DNA from: Actinacidiphila bryophytorum
GTDB lineage: Bacteria; Actinomycetota; Actinomycetes; Streptomycetales; Streptomycetaceae
NCBI RefSeq assembly: GCF_016916835.1
Contig: NZ_JAFFIX010000004.1
Span: 62,001-126,000 of the forward strand
Reading direction: 5' to 3'
Length of the DNA stretch: 64,000 bases
In this document: piece by piece, positions 51,293 through 59,633 of the stretch
Layout: every line of letters starts with the position of its first letter
Position numbering within the stretch: the stretch's first letter is position 1
Translations under genes and position numbers: made by a program
The notes under the pieces: model-generated
Told to the model about the DNA's origin: nothing
Databases searched by the model: none
The model's input: only the letters and a program-made list of their open reading frames with translations

Positions 51293-51900
51293 GAGATGGT
51301 CTGACCCGGATGCTTCAGGCGCACGACATGACGGTGGTTCAGGCCGTCGAGACCGGTCCTGAACTGCTCGCCGCCGTGGCCGCCGAGGAGCCGGATGTGC
51401 TGATAGTGGACGTCCGGCTCCCGCCGACCTTCACGGATGAGGGCCTGAGGGCGGCGCTGGAGGCCCGGCGGAGCACACCGGGCCTGCCGGTACTGGTGCT
51501 GTCGCAGTACGTGGAGCAGCTCTACGCAAGGGAGTTGCTCGCCGGCGGCTCCGGCGGGATCGGGTACCTCCTGAAGGACCGGGTGATGGCCAGTACCGAG
51601 TTCGTCGACGCGGTGCGCCGGGTGGCGGCTGGCGGTACCGCGATGGACCCGGAGGTGATCGCCCGGCTGCTCACCCACAACGCCGGTAACGACGCAGTGG
51701 CTTCGCTCAGTCCGCGGGAGCGGGAGGTGCTCGGCCTGATGGCGGAGGGCCGCTCCAACGCCGCCGTGGCCCAGCAACTGGTGATCACAGAGCGGGCGGT
51801 GGCCAAGCACACAGCGTCGATCTTCCTGCGACTCGGCCTTCAGCCTTCGGACGACGACAACCGACGGGTGCTGGCGGTGCTTGCCTACCTCAACCGCTGA
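51256..51900 (+). CDS. Response regulator, NarL/LuxR type
   Basis: The 214-residue protein has a receiver domain with I-A-E-D-L-F, phospho-acceptor in L-I-V-D-V-R-L-P-P and Lys in Y-L-L-K-D-R. The LuxR helix-turn-helix contains L-S-P-R-E-R-E-V-L-G-L-M-A-E-G-R-S-N-A-A-V-A. The GTG start overlaps the kinase gene by 37 bp, preceded by GGAG. It likely regulates the ABC genes at 46595-49659. Junction J4 begins 46 bp after the stop. Confidence 0.92.
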   Translation: MRVVIAEDLFLLRDGLTRMLQAHDMTVVQAVETGPELLAAVAAEEPDVLIVDVRLPPTFTDEGLRAALEARRSTPGLPVLVLSQYVEQLYARELLAGGSGGIGYLLKDRVMASTEFVDAVRRVAAGGTAMDPEVIARLLTHNAGNDAVASLSPREREVLGLMAEGRSNAAVAQQLVITERAVAKHTASIFLRLGLQPSDDDNRRVLAVLAYLNR

Positions 51901-51945
51901 GGCGACCGGGCACCGAGGGCGTCCTTCCGGCCGCCCCATCGCGTG

Positions 51946-52174
51946 GTCTCAGTTCTGGTCTCATCCATCACCGTCCGGCGACGTTCGGAACTCGGACCAC
52001 CACCTGCTTTGCCCCAGGTCAAAACGGCTCCGGCCCGTCATGCACGCCTTCGTGACCCGTTGGAAAGCGTGGTGGGGGCAGCCCCTCACGAGTTCGAATC
52101 TCGTATCCTCCGCCAGTGCCTCACCGGGCACGACGTTGTTGGCCCCCGCTGCGAGCAGCGGGGGCCAACGACGT
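51946..52174. repeat. Junction J4: tRNA-Ser core with left arm pair and hairpin, no right arm pair
   Basis: Arm pair GTCTCA-GTTCTG-GTCTCA is at 51946-51963, and the core at 52060-52115 with two substitutions in the variable-arm region (GGTGGGGGCAGCCCC). Conserved GTGCCTCACCGGGCAC leads to a hairpin at 52133-52152/52155-52174. The bases after the hairpin lack GTCTCA motifs. The flank resembles J1 closely: GTTCGGAAC, GGACCACCACCTG and CCCAGGTCA are shared with 39011-39050. Confidence 0.87.
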
Positions 52175-52334
52175 TCTTCAGCCCCATTTGCCCCTTCTGG
52201 ACACCGCTGGACCTCGGCCGACGCAGCCTGGGAGCCGGTCAGCAGACCAGGCGTCGGCCGCTCGGAACCATGCTGTCGGCGAGCCGGACGGGCGGCCGCT
52301 GAAGCGGGCGGAGTCGGCCGGCCGCAGAGGGTGT
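52175..52334. other. Spacer between J4 and the ABC-2 permease
   Basis: These 160 bp have no clear gene. The sequence is GC-rich with a CGGCCGG-rich end right before the permease stop codon, which might help terminate the leftward operon. Confidence 0.3.
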
Positions 52335-53093
52335 TCAGGCGTCGCGCCTGCACAGCAGCAGCCCGCCGACAAGCAGCGCCGCGGCTGCCCACCCGGCGGT
52401 CACGCCGAGACCGGCCCAGGGACTGATGGGCAGGCTGGGGAGATCGGTGGTGGCCTGGATGGCGAGGCCGGCGCTCATCGGCGCGATCTTCTCCAGCAAG
52501 AGCCGCAGATGCGGATCGCTGATGGTCCCCGCCACGATCGGGAAGATGTACAGCAGGCCGAGGACCACCCCGATGCCGGTGGCGGAGTCCCGCACGGCGG
52601 TGGCGATACCGAGGCTGAGCAGGCCGATCAGGACCAGATAGAGGACCGATCCGAAGACCGCGCGCAGCGTCGGCCCGTCGGACAGGGACAGCGCCCGGCC
52701 GCTGAGGTCGGGCAGCACGATCCGCCCGGTGAGCAGCGCTCCGAGGACGGCCGCCGTTCCGCCGACGGCCGCAGCGCCGCTGAGGACCACGCACTTGGCC
52801 GCGAGGACAGTCACCCGTCGCGGTATCGCCGTCAGGCTGGTGCGGATCACGCCCGTGCCGTACTCGTTGCTGACGCCCAGCACACCCAGGATGGCGACCA
52901 GCGCCTGGCCGAGATCGACCCCCACAAGGCTGATCCTGGTCGGGTCGCTGCCACAGTCGGCAGTCGTACAGCTCACCGCCGAGGTCGCCACGGCGCTCAG
53001 GGCCACCGTCACCGCGACAGCGCCCAGCAGCAGCCAGAGCGGGCTCGTGAGGGTCCGAAACTTCGTCCATTCCGCGTGCAGTGCCACCGTCAT
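52335..53093 (-). CDS. ABC-2 type transporter permease
   Basis: The 252-residue membrane protein starts at ATG 53093 behind GGAGGGACGC. It begins V-A-L-H-A-E-W-T-K-F-R-T-L, the usual start of Streptomyces ABC-2 permeases. Six membrane helices follow, with S-N-E-Y-G-T-G-V-I-R-T-S-L in the coupling helix region, and it ends L-L-L-C-R-R-D-A. It is third gene of a three-gene leftward operon and overlaps the previous permease gene by ATGA. Confidence 0.9.
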   Translation of the reverse strand: MTVALHAEWTKFRTLTSPLWLLLGAVAVTVALSAVATSAVSCTTADCGSDPTRISLVGVDLGQALVAILGVLGVSNEYGTGVIRTSLTAIPRRVTVLAAKCVVLSGAAAVGGTAAVLGALLTGRIVLPDLSGRALSLSDGPTLRAVFGSVLYLVLIGLLSLGIATAVRDSATGIGVVLGLLYIFPIVAGTISDPHLRLLLEKIAPMSAGLAIQATTDLPSLPISPWAGLGVTAGWAAAALLVGGLLLCRRDA

Positions 53094-54622
53094 GCGTCCC
53101 TCCGGTTCAGCAGCACGGCGGCCACAGCCAGCGCCGCCACCGCGTAACCGGCCAGGACGGCGAAGCCGACCCAGGGCTGGAGCGGGTAATAGCCGTAGTA
53201 GGGCGTGTAGTTGCTTGCCACCTGGTGATAGGGCACCAGCGTCTGCTGGACGGCGAACGCCGCCCCAGGTGTCACCTTGGCCAGCCAGTCCGCCGCGCCT
53301 GCAGGCATGAACGGGATGGCGGTCAGGACATAGGGCAGCACGACGGCCACGGTGACGGTGGTGACCGCACCGGCGCCCTGCCGGAAGATGGCGCCGCACG
53401 CCATGCCCGTGATCGCGGTGGTCGCGAGCAGTGCCGCGGTTCCGAGCGCCACCCGCAGTTGGGTCGAGGACGACGTCGGGAAGATGTACACGCCGTGGGC
53501 GCTGGCGAGCCGGGTGCCGATCGGAATCGCCGCGGCCGTGCCCACCAGCCCGGCGACGAAGGCGACGGCTCCCACCACGATTGACTTGGCCACCAGCATC
53601 CGGCTCCGTCTCGGGTCGGCCGCCAGGGTGGTGCGGACCATGCTGTTCTGGTACTCCGTGGTGATGAACAGCGCCCCGACGACGATCACCGCGATCAGTG
53701 CGGCGAACGTGCCGGTGAGGATGTCCCGGAGATGGCCGCCGGTCGGCAGCGTGTCGCGGACCGCGGGAGCGATGTCGCCGGCACCGGTGACCGTGTACCG
53801 GTCGCCGGACCGGGAGAACGAACCCGACCCGTGGGCCGGGTAGCCGGAGAACGTGGGCGAGTGTGCCCCCATTTGCTCACCGGCCCAATTGCCGGCCGTC
53901 CAGCCCCCGTGGACGCGAAGGTCCTGGAAGGTGGCCGTGGACACGCTGCCGGCCGTCCCCCCGCCGCCCACGGTGGGCGGGGAGGCGACGAACAGTCCGA
54001 CCTGCGCGGTCGATCCGAGTCCGACCAGCTTCGCGGTGCCCACCTCGGTCCATTTCCTGCCGTCGGTGGAGTCGTAGCCGGTGATCGTGTCTGCCGAGCG
54101 GGCCAGCCGCAGCCAGCGGGGGGACCCGGCGGAGACCGCGTCGGGTAGGCCGGCCCTGTCGTTGACGTAGTCGTCCTGCATTCGCACGCCATGGCTGCCG
54201 GTGGCCATCACCGCCGCGTAGGGTGCCCCCTGGCGGGTGCTCTCCCTGATGATCAGTCCGGCCTTCGCCCAGGGCACCGCGCCGGGCCGCAGGCCCGTCA
54301 GGCCATCGGAGAGGCTGCTGCTCAGCGCGGAGACCGAGACGGTGACGCTGCCGTCCCCGGCAAGCGGCTGATGCACGAAGTAGTAGGTGTCGGCGACCGG
54401 TTCGCCGCCCGGCCCGATGGGAACGGGCGATGCGCCCTTCTGATCGCTGCTGAAGCCGGCGAGCAGGGCGACCGCCACCACCAGCAGCGCCGCCACCACC
54501 ATGCCGTGCACCCAGCTCCGGACGGTGCGGAACTTGGTCCATTCCGCGTGCAGCAACTGGAGGAAACTGTCCCGCCCGGGCATGTGGCCGGGCGGGCCGA
54601 GGGGGGTCATGGTGGCGGTCAC
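53090..54622 (-). CDS. ABC-2 type permease with inserted extracytoplasmic lectin-like domain
   Basis: The 510-residue protein has a first membrane helix at about 38-60 after H-A-E-W-T-K-F-R-T-V. A large insertion at about 60-275 (F-V-H-Q-P-L-A-G-D-G-S-V-T-V, W-A-K-A-G-L-I-I-R, W-L-R-L-A-R-S-A-D-T-I-T-G-Y) has the pattern of a DUF1349/concanavalin-like beta sandwich. The remaining helices then follow, with T-E-Y-Q-N-S-M-V-R-T-T-L. The outer domain may bind a glycan or cell-wall component. It overlaps its neighbours on both sides (GTGA, ATGA) in an operon with the ATPase. Confidence 0.87.
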   Translation of the reverse strand: MTATMTPLGPPGHMPGRDSFLQLLHAEWTKFRTVRSWVHGMVVAALLVVAVALLAGFSSDQKGASPVPIGPGGEPVADTYYFVHQPLAGDGSVTVSVSALSSSLSDGLTGLRPGAVPWAKAGLIIRESTRQGAPYAAVMATGSHGVRMQDDYVNDRAGLPDAVSAGSPRWLRLARSADTITGYDSTDGRKWTEVGTAKLVGLGSTAQVGLFVASPPTVGGGGTAGSVSTATFQDLRVHGGWTAGNWAGEQMGAHSPTFSGYPAHGSGSFSRSGDRYTVTGAGDIAPAVRDTLPTGGHLRDILTGTFAALIAVIVVGALFITTEYQNSMVRTTLAADPRRSRMLVAKSIVVGAVAFVAGLVGTAAAIPIGTRLASAHGVYIFPTSSSTQLRVALGTAALLATTAITGMACGAIFRQGAGAVTTVTVAVVLPYVLTAIPFMPAGAADWLAKVTPGAAFAVQQTLVPYHQVASNYTPYYGYYPLQPWVGFAVLAGYAVAALAVAAVLLNRRDA

Positions 54623-55554
54623 CGGGCGGCCTCCCCGGGCGTCTCGGCACGGAACTCGACCTCTTTGCGCGTCAGTTCCATGTAGGCTTCTTCGAGGCTC
54701 GCCCGATGCGCCGACACGTCGGAGAACGGCACCGCGCTCTCGACGAGCAGCGTCACGATCCGGTCCGCAGGCAGGCCGGAAACGGCGACGGTGTCGCGGC
54801 CGGAGGCTGCCACGGCGGCACCGGCATGCGCGAGCACCGTCATCGCGTCAAGCGGGGCCGTGGTCCGCAGGGCCACGCGGTTCCCGGAGACGGCCGCGAT
54901 CAGGTCGGCCACGCCGGTGTCGGCGATGGCCCTGCCGCGACCGACCACGACGAGATGGTCGGCGGTGTCCTGCAACTCGCTCATCAGATGGCTGGAGACC
55001 AGCACGGTGCGGCCCTGGGAGGCCAGAGATCGCAGGAAGCCGCGCAGCCAGATGATGCCTTCGGGGTCCATGCCGTTGAACGGCTCATCGAGCATGATGA
55101 CCGGGGGGTCGCCCAGCAGGGCCGCGGCGATCCCGAGCCGCTGCCGCATGCCGAGCGAGTAGCCGCCGGCATGGCGCCGGGCCGCCGAGGTCAGGCCGAC
55201 CTGCTCGATCACCTGGTCCACCCGCCGCGCAGCCAGGCCCTGTGAATGCGCCAGCCAGAGCAGATGGTTACGCCCGCTCCGGCTGGGGTGCAGCGCCGCC
55301 GCGTCCAGCAGTGAACCGACGTGTTTCAGCGGGTGCCGAAGACTGTGGTAAGGCCGGCCCTCGATCAGCGCGGTGCCCTCGTCGACCGCAGCCAGACCGA
55401 GTATCACCCTCATCGTGGTGGACTTCCCGGCCCCGTTCGGGCCCACGAAGCCGGTCACCACACCCGGACGGATGGCGAAGGACATACCGTCGAGGGCCAA
55501 GGCAGCCCTGTACCGCTTGCGCAGTCCCGCAACGACGATCCCCGGGGCGCTCAT
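54619..55554 (-). CDS. ABC transporter ATP-binding protein (BcrA/DrrA type)
   Basis: The 311-residue ATPase has Walker A G-P-N-G-A-G-K-S-T-T-M-R, signature Y-S-L-G-M-R-Q-R-L-G, Walker B V-I-M-L-D-E-P-F-N-G-M-D and S-S-H-L. This pattern, with the altered signature S-L-G-M-R-Q-R, is characteristic of bacitracin/lantibiotic exporters of the BcrA class. It is first in the operon, divergent from the response regulator at 55738. Confidence 0.93.
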   Translation of the reverse strand: MSAPGIVVAGLRKRYRAALALDGMSFAIRPGVVTGFVGPNGAGKSTTMRVILGLAAVDEGTALIEGRPYHSLRHPLKHVGSLLDAAALHPSRSGRNHLLWLAHSQGLAARRVDQVIEQVGLTSAARRHAGGYSLGMRQRLGIAAALLGDPPVIMLDEPFNGMDPEGIIWLRGFLRSLASQGRTVLVSSHLMSELQDTADHLVVVGRGRAIADTGVADLIAAVSGNRVALRTTAPLDAMTVLAHAGAAVAASGRDTVAVSGLPADRIVTLLVESAVPFSDVSAHRASLEEAYMELTRKEVEFRAETPGEAAR

Positions 55555-55737
55555 CGCGGCCGGCTCACGGTTCGAAATTCACTCATGCCGACGGTTGTAC
55601 GCGGCACCCGGTTCCAGCCGGGGCGCAGCCGCTGCGACCGGGCTGCGACCTGGGATCTGGCATCGTTGACGCATGTCACCTCGACCCGCGGGCCGGTACG
55701 CCCGCCCCGCCCGCACGGCGACCGGCGGTGGGGGGAG

Positions 55738-56403
55738 GTGAGGGTCCTTGTCGTCGAGGACTTCGAAGTCCTCGCCCGCTCCATCGGCACCGGCCTGCGC
55801 CACGAGGGCATGGCCGTCGACGTCGTCCTGGACGGGACAGCCGCGCTCGACCAGCTGGCCGTCACCCGCTACGACGTGGTGATCCTCGACCGCGACCTGC
55901 CCGGCGTCCACGGAGACGAGATCTGCCGCCAACTCGCGCACGGCCGCTGCGTGACCCGTGTGCTCATGCTGACCGCCTCCGACACTGTCGAGGACCGTGT
56001 CGACGGGCTCCGGCTCGGCGCCGACGACTACCTGCCCAAGCCGTTCGCCTTCGCCGAACTGGTCGCGCGCGTCCGTGCCCTGGCCCGCCGCGCCACCCCA
56101 CCGGTACCGCCCACCCTGGCATGCGGGGACATCGCCCTCGATCCGGCTCGCCACGTGGCGTTCCGGGCCGGCCGGCGCCTTCAGCTGAGCCCCAAGGAAT
56201 TTGCCTTGCTCGAATGCCTGCTCGCCGAACCCGGTCTGGTGATCTCCGCCGAGGAACTGCTCGAACGCGTCTGGGACGCCGTCGCCGACCCCTTCAGCAG
56301 TGCCGTCAAGCACACCATGCACCGGTTGCGGGCCAAACTCGGCGACCCGCCCGTGATCGAGACCGTCCGTGAAGGCGGCTACCGCATCGGATCGTCGTCA
56401 TGA
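55738..56403 (+). CDS. Response regulator, OmpR/PhoB type
   Basis: The 221-residue protein has a receiver domain (V-V-E-D-F, V-I-L-D-R-D-L-P-G, L-T-A-S, L-P-K-P-F) and a C-terminal winged helix (L-S-P-K-E-F-A-L-L-E-C-L-L, H-T-M-H-R-L-R-A-K-L, V-R-E-G-G-Y-R). The GTG start at 55738 has GGGGAGG directly adjacent, an unusually close spacing. It overlaps the kinase gene by ATGA and is divergent from the BcrA-type ABC operon, which it probably regulates. Confidence 0.92.
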   Translation: MRVLVVEDFEVLARSIGTGLRHEGMAVDVVLDGTAALDQLAVTRYDVVILDRDLPGVHGDEICRQLAHGRCVTRVLMLTASDTVEDRVDGLRLGADDYLPKPFAFAELVARVRALARRATPPVPPTLACGDIALDPARHVAFRAGRRLQLSPKEFALLECLLAEPGLVISAEELLERVWDAVADPFSSAVKHTMHRLRAKLGDPPVIETVREGGYRIGSSS

Positions 56404-57503
56404 CCTCCCAGCAGCCGGCCAGAAGACCCCTGCAGACACGGCTCGCGCTCGCCTACGCGGCGGGCATCTACGCCGCGGGGGTCTTCGTGCTCGTCCTGGT
56501 AGCCGTCGCGCTCAGCAGCGTCGATGCCGGCACACCCGAGGGCCGCCCCTCGTCGCGCGTGACCACCGGAAACGGGCACGGGTTCAGCCTGGCCCAACTC
56601 CTCACGGGATCCGCCGTCGCCCTGGTCATTCTGATCCCCGTCGCCCTGGCGCTCGGCTGGTTCGTGGCCGGCCGGTTCCTGCGCCCCCTGCGCGCCATCA
56701 GCGCCACCGCAAGAAGCATCTCAGCCGGCAACCTCCACCGGCGCCTCGACCTCGGCGAGCCCACGGACGAGCTGACCGAACTCGGCGACACCCTCGACGA
56801 CTTGTTCGCCCGCCTTCAAGCCTCTTTCGATGCCCAACGCCACTTCGTCGCCAACGCCTCCCACGAACTACGCACCCCCCTCGCCGGCCTGCGCACCCTC
56901 CTCGAAGTCACCCTCGCCGACCCCGACGCCGACACCGGCACCCTGCGCTCGGCCTGCCAGGAGGCACTCGCCCTCGGCGCACACCAGGAGCGACTCGTCC
57001 GAGCGCTGCTCGTTCTGGCCACCAGCGAGCGCGGCGTCACCCGCTGGGACACCCTCGACCTCGCCCACGTCGTCGAAGGAGTGCTCACCTCCCGCCGCGC
57101 CCAGGCAACGGACAGAGGCATCGGCATCACCGAACACCTGACGCCCGCCGCGACGGCCGGGGACCCGAGACTGATCGAAAGCCTCGTCGCCAACCTCATC
57201 GACAACGCCGTCCGCCACAACCACCCGGACGGGTACGTACAGGTCACCACCCACACGTCCGCCACTCAGGCGGCCCTCACGGTCACCAACAGCGGGCCGG
57301 TCATCCCCGCCGAGCAAATCCAGTGCCTGTTTCACCCCTTCCAGAAACTGGCACCCGATCGTCACGGCCACGGCGAGGGCTACGGTCTCGGCCTCGCCAT
57401 CGTCAACGCCGTTGCCCAAGCCCACCGCGCCACCCTCACCACCCGTGCACCCGCCGAAGGCGGCCTGTCCATCACCGTAGGGTTCACACAAACCTCTCAA
57501 TAG
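56400..57503 (+). CDS. Sensor histidine kinase with HAMP domain
   Basis: The 367-residue protein has a membrane helix at about 18-40, an outer loop of about 30 residues, a second helix at about 70-92, and a HAMP domain (R-P-L-R-A-I-S-A-T-A). HisKA has F-V-A-N-A-S-H-E-L-R-T-P-L. HATPase_c has L-I-D-N-A-V-R-H-N, V-T-N-S-G-P and G-L-G-L-A-I-V. The short outer loop fits intramembrane sensing of the kind seen beside bacitracin-type exporters. It phosphorylates the OmpR-type partner upstream. Confidence 0.93.
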   Translation: MTSQQPARRPLQTRLALAYAAGIYAAGVFVLVLVAVALSSVDAGTPEGRPSSRVTTGNGHGFSLAQLLTGSAVALVILIPVALALGWFVAGRFLRPLRAISATARSISAGNLHRRLDLGEPTDELTELGDTLDDLFARLQASFDAQRHFVANASHELRTPLAGLRTLLEVTLADPDADTGTLRSACQEALALGAHQERLVRALLVLATSERGVTRWDTLDLAHVVEGVLTSRRAQATDRGIGITEHLTPAATAGDPRLIESLVANLIDNAVRHNHPDGYVQVTTHTSATQAALTVTNSGPVIPAEQIQCLFHPFQKLAPDRHGHGEGYGLGLAIVNAVAQAHRATLTTRAPAEGGLSITVGFTQTSQ

Positions 57504-57597
57504 CCGGTGAGGAGATCTCCCTGTGGAGACCCGACCTGTCCGGCGAATGAAGCCGATCGTGTGGGGCCCGCTCGATGATCACCTCGGGCGGCCCGGG
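57504..57597. other. Spacer after the histidine kinase
   Basis: No gene or clear motif is seen between the kinase stop and the degenerate oxidoreductase fragment on the opposite strand. Confidence 0.3.
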
Positions 57598-57812
57598 CTA
57601 CCGACGGAGCCCGATCTTGCCGTGGTGTCCCCGTTCCAGCTCGCGGAACGCGTCCCGCACCCCCTCCGGTGGGGTAGGCGCGGGCGATCGGCACCTCCAA
57701 CTCTCCGCGCACGCCGCCGAGCCTTCTCCGTAGGTCCGCGCACCGACCTTGGCCGCGGCCTGCCAATCGCGGATCGTGTTGATCCGCTCGGGCCGCACGC
57801 CCAAGGCTCGCA
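57598..57812 (-). pseudogene. C-terminal remnant of an NADP-dependent zinc-type oxidoreductase
   Basis: Reading leftward, A-L-G-V-R-P-E-R-I-N-T-I-R-D-W-Q-A-A-A-K begins the fragment. G-E-L-E-V-P-I-A-R-A-Y-P follows in another frame, and then F-R-E-L-E-R-G-H-H-G-K-I. This is the C-terminal end of medium-chain dehydrogenase/quinone-oxidoreductase-like proteins. Shifts of frame and missing residues make it non-functional. It is cut at its N-terminal side by the att-like hairpin remnant at 57817, so an integration or deletion event probably truncated it. Confidence 0.68.
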
Positions 57813-57816
57813 GCGT

Positions 57817-57851
57817 GCCCTTCGACGTGCGTGGTCTCAGTTCTGGTCTCA
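57817..57851. repeat. Orphan right half of an att junction: hairpin arm and GTCTCA pair
   Basis: GCCCTTCGACGT (57817-57828) equals the right arm of the J0 hairpin. It is followed by GTCTCA-GTTCTG-GTCTCA at 57834-57851. The tRNA core and left hairpin arm are missing. It lies exactly between two gene remnants on opposite strands, so it marks an old, deleted junction inside module 5. Confidence 0.72.
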
Positions 57852-57986
57852 GTTGACGCCCTGCGGCCCTGGCCGTACCTGCATGAATGATGCTCAACGC
57901 GGCTCGTGCGACCAGACCGGTCCCTCGTCGGGTGACATGCAGAGGAACGCCTGTGCGGCATCGTCGACCGCCGGTACGACCGACTC

Positions 57987-58195
57987 ATGCAGCGTTGGTC
58001 GCGTCTCAACGAACGCCAGCTCGCCCTTCCGACCCGCATTGCTGCAGGTGATGATCCGGCGACCTCGGACAGTCCCGAGCCGGCCCTCTCTGCTCGTGCG
58101 CTGAAGGAGCGGCCTGATCACGGTGCTCAAGGGCGGCGGCAAGAAGTGGCGGGCAGTGATGACGGAGGCCGGCACCTTCTCTCTGGAGCACGGCC
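57987..58195 (+). pseudogene. Frameshifted remnant of a small Streptomyces hypothetical protein
   Basis: R-W-S-R-L-N-E-R-Q-L-A-L begins a pattern common in Streptomyces small proteins and runs to A-L-K-E-R near 58110. A missing base then shifts the frame. The continuation G-L-I-T-V-L-K-G-G-G-K-K-W-R-A-V-M-T and S-L-E-H-G-H is found in another frame up to about 58190. The right part is missing. It appears inactive and its function was unknown even when intact. Confidence 0.6.
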
Positions 58196-58222
58196 ACCAA
58201 AAGGACCTCGCCGTCGGGACGG

Positions 58223-59491
58223 CTACTGCTGGGTGATGAGAGCGCGGGCGGTGATCGCGGGGCCGGCGCCGGGGGTGGGGCCGGGCATGTCGTAGTTGGA
58301 GAGGAAGACCGCCGTCCAGTCCAGGTCCGGGAACCAGTCGAGGTTGGTCCAGACACCGGGCGCCGCTCCGCTGTGGCCGACGGCCCAGTGGTTGTTGACG
58401 ATGTCGGTGGTGGTCGCGTAGGAGTCGAAGGGGAACTGAGCGGGAACGCCGGGCCCGGCGGGCATCGGCGCCCTGGGCACCTTGGGGCTGAGGGTGAGCT
58501 CGGTGTAGACGGGGTCGAGCAGCTTGTGGCTCAGCAAGGCGCGCTTGAAGCGGATCAGGTCCGGTGCACTCGCGAGGGCGTTACCCGCTGGGGAGCCGAT
58601 GAGGGAGAACGTGCCCTCAAGGGCATCGACACGTTGCCCGGAGGGCTGGTTCTGCGAGGTGTACGGGTGGGCGATGCGCCGGTCGGCTCGCCACTGGGGC
58701 GCGGTGTAGAAGTCCGAGGAGGTCATACCGGCCGGGCCGAAGACGTGGTCGCGGACATAGTCGTAGTAGGACTGGCCGGAGACCTTCGCGACGATGGCGC
58801 CCAGGACGTGGTAAGCGGAGTTGCTGTACTGCCCCCTGGTGCCGGGGACGAAGCCCAGCGGACCCTTCCGGATGAACTCCAGGGTCTCGTCCATGACCTG
58901 CTCGGGGCTGGTCCAGGTGAACGACGCTTCGAAGAACCCCGGGAGCTGCGTGTAGTCGCCCATACCGGAGGTGTGGGTGAGCATGTGGTGGATCATGACG
59001 CTGCTTGCCGTGTCCGCCGGGAAACCGTCCAGGTACGTGCCCAGGGTCGCGGTGTACGCGATCTTGCCTTGCTGGGCGAGCTGGGCGACGGCGACGGCGG
59101 TGAAGATCTTGGTGATCGAACCGAGGCAGAAGATGGTGTCGGGCCCGTTGGGAACGGCCCGCTTCTTGTCGGCCATGCCGTAGGACCGCGCCAGCACCGG
59201 GCGGTCGCGGTGCACCAGGAGCACGGTGCCGGAGAAGGTGTCGTCCGCGGCGAGCTTGGCGATGAGCTGGTCGAATTCGCCGCCGGGCCGCAGCCCCGGC
59301 GGTATCTGGCCGGACGCCGGAAGGCCACCGGTGCCGGACGCCCGAGCGGAGCCGTCTGTAGTACCGCTCGTGGCGGCGGCGCCCCAGGCACCGCCGGCTG
59401 CGACGGAGACGGCACCGAGCAGGCCGAGAACAGAGCGGCGGCCCATCCGGCGCCTGCGGTGCCCGTCGGGAAAGGGATCACGTCGTGTCAT
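58223..59491 (-). CDS. Secreted serine hydrolase, class C beta-lactamase/DD-carboxypeptidase family
   Basis: The 422-residue protein has a twin-arginine-type signal (R-R-M-G-R-R-S-V-L-G-L-L). The beta-lactamase fold has catalytic G-S-I-T-K (Ser-x-x-Lys), Tyr-Ser-Asn in G-Q-Y-S-N-S-A-Y and the third motif V-G-H-S-G. It is probably a D-alanyl-D-alanine carboxypeptidase or esterase-like enzyme in the cell envelope rather than a true beta-lactamase; sequence cannot decide. It is divergent from the kinase at 59634, which may regulate it. Confidence 0.88.
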   Translation of the reverse strand: MTRRDPFPDGHRRRRMGRRSVLGLLGAVSVAAGGAWGAAATSGTTDGSARASGTGGLPASGQIPPGLRPGGEFDQLIAKLAADDTFSGTVLLVHRDRPVLARSYGMADKKRAVPNGPDTIFCLGSITKIFTAVAVAQLAQQGKIAYTATLGTYLDGFPADTASSVMIHHMLTHTSGMGDYTQLPGFFEASFTWTSPEQVMDETLEFIRKGPLGFVPGTRGQYSNSAYHVLGAIVAKVSGQSYYDYVRDHVFGPAGMTSSDFYTAPQWRADRRIAHPYTSQNQPSGQRVDALEGTFSLIGSPAGNALASAPDLIRFKRALLSHKLLDPVYTELTLSPKVPRAPMPAGPGVPAQFPFDSYATTTDIVNNHWAVGHSGAAPGVWTNLDWFPDLDWTAVFLSNYDMPGPTPGAGPAITARALITQQ

Positions 59492-59633
59492 GCGATCACC
59501 TTGCTGCGCGGGGTGCAGCGGGCGCGTCTGCCCTGGGGCGCATCATCGGGTCTGTCGCGAGTCGTACGCCGTCGGCCGCCTCCGTCGTACGACAGACGCG
59601 CCGCCGCCGGGCGGACCATAGACTCCCCGAACG

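Noticed and set aside
57598..57897. Possible integrase C-terminus on the minus strand next to the arm motif
   Set aside because: The sequence fits the end of zinc-type NADP oxidoreductases (G-V-R-P-E-R-I-N-T-I, L-E-R-G-H...G-K-I) and has no R-H-R-Y recombinase motif.
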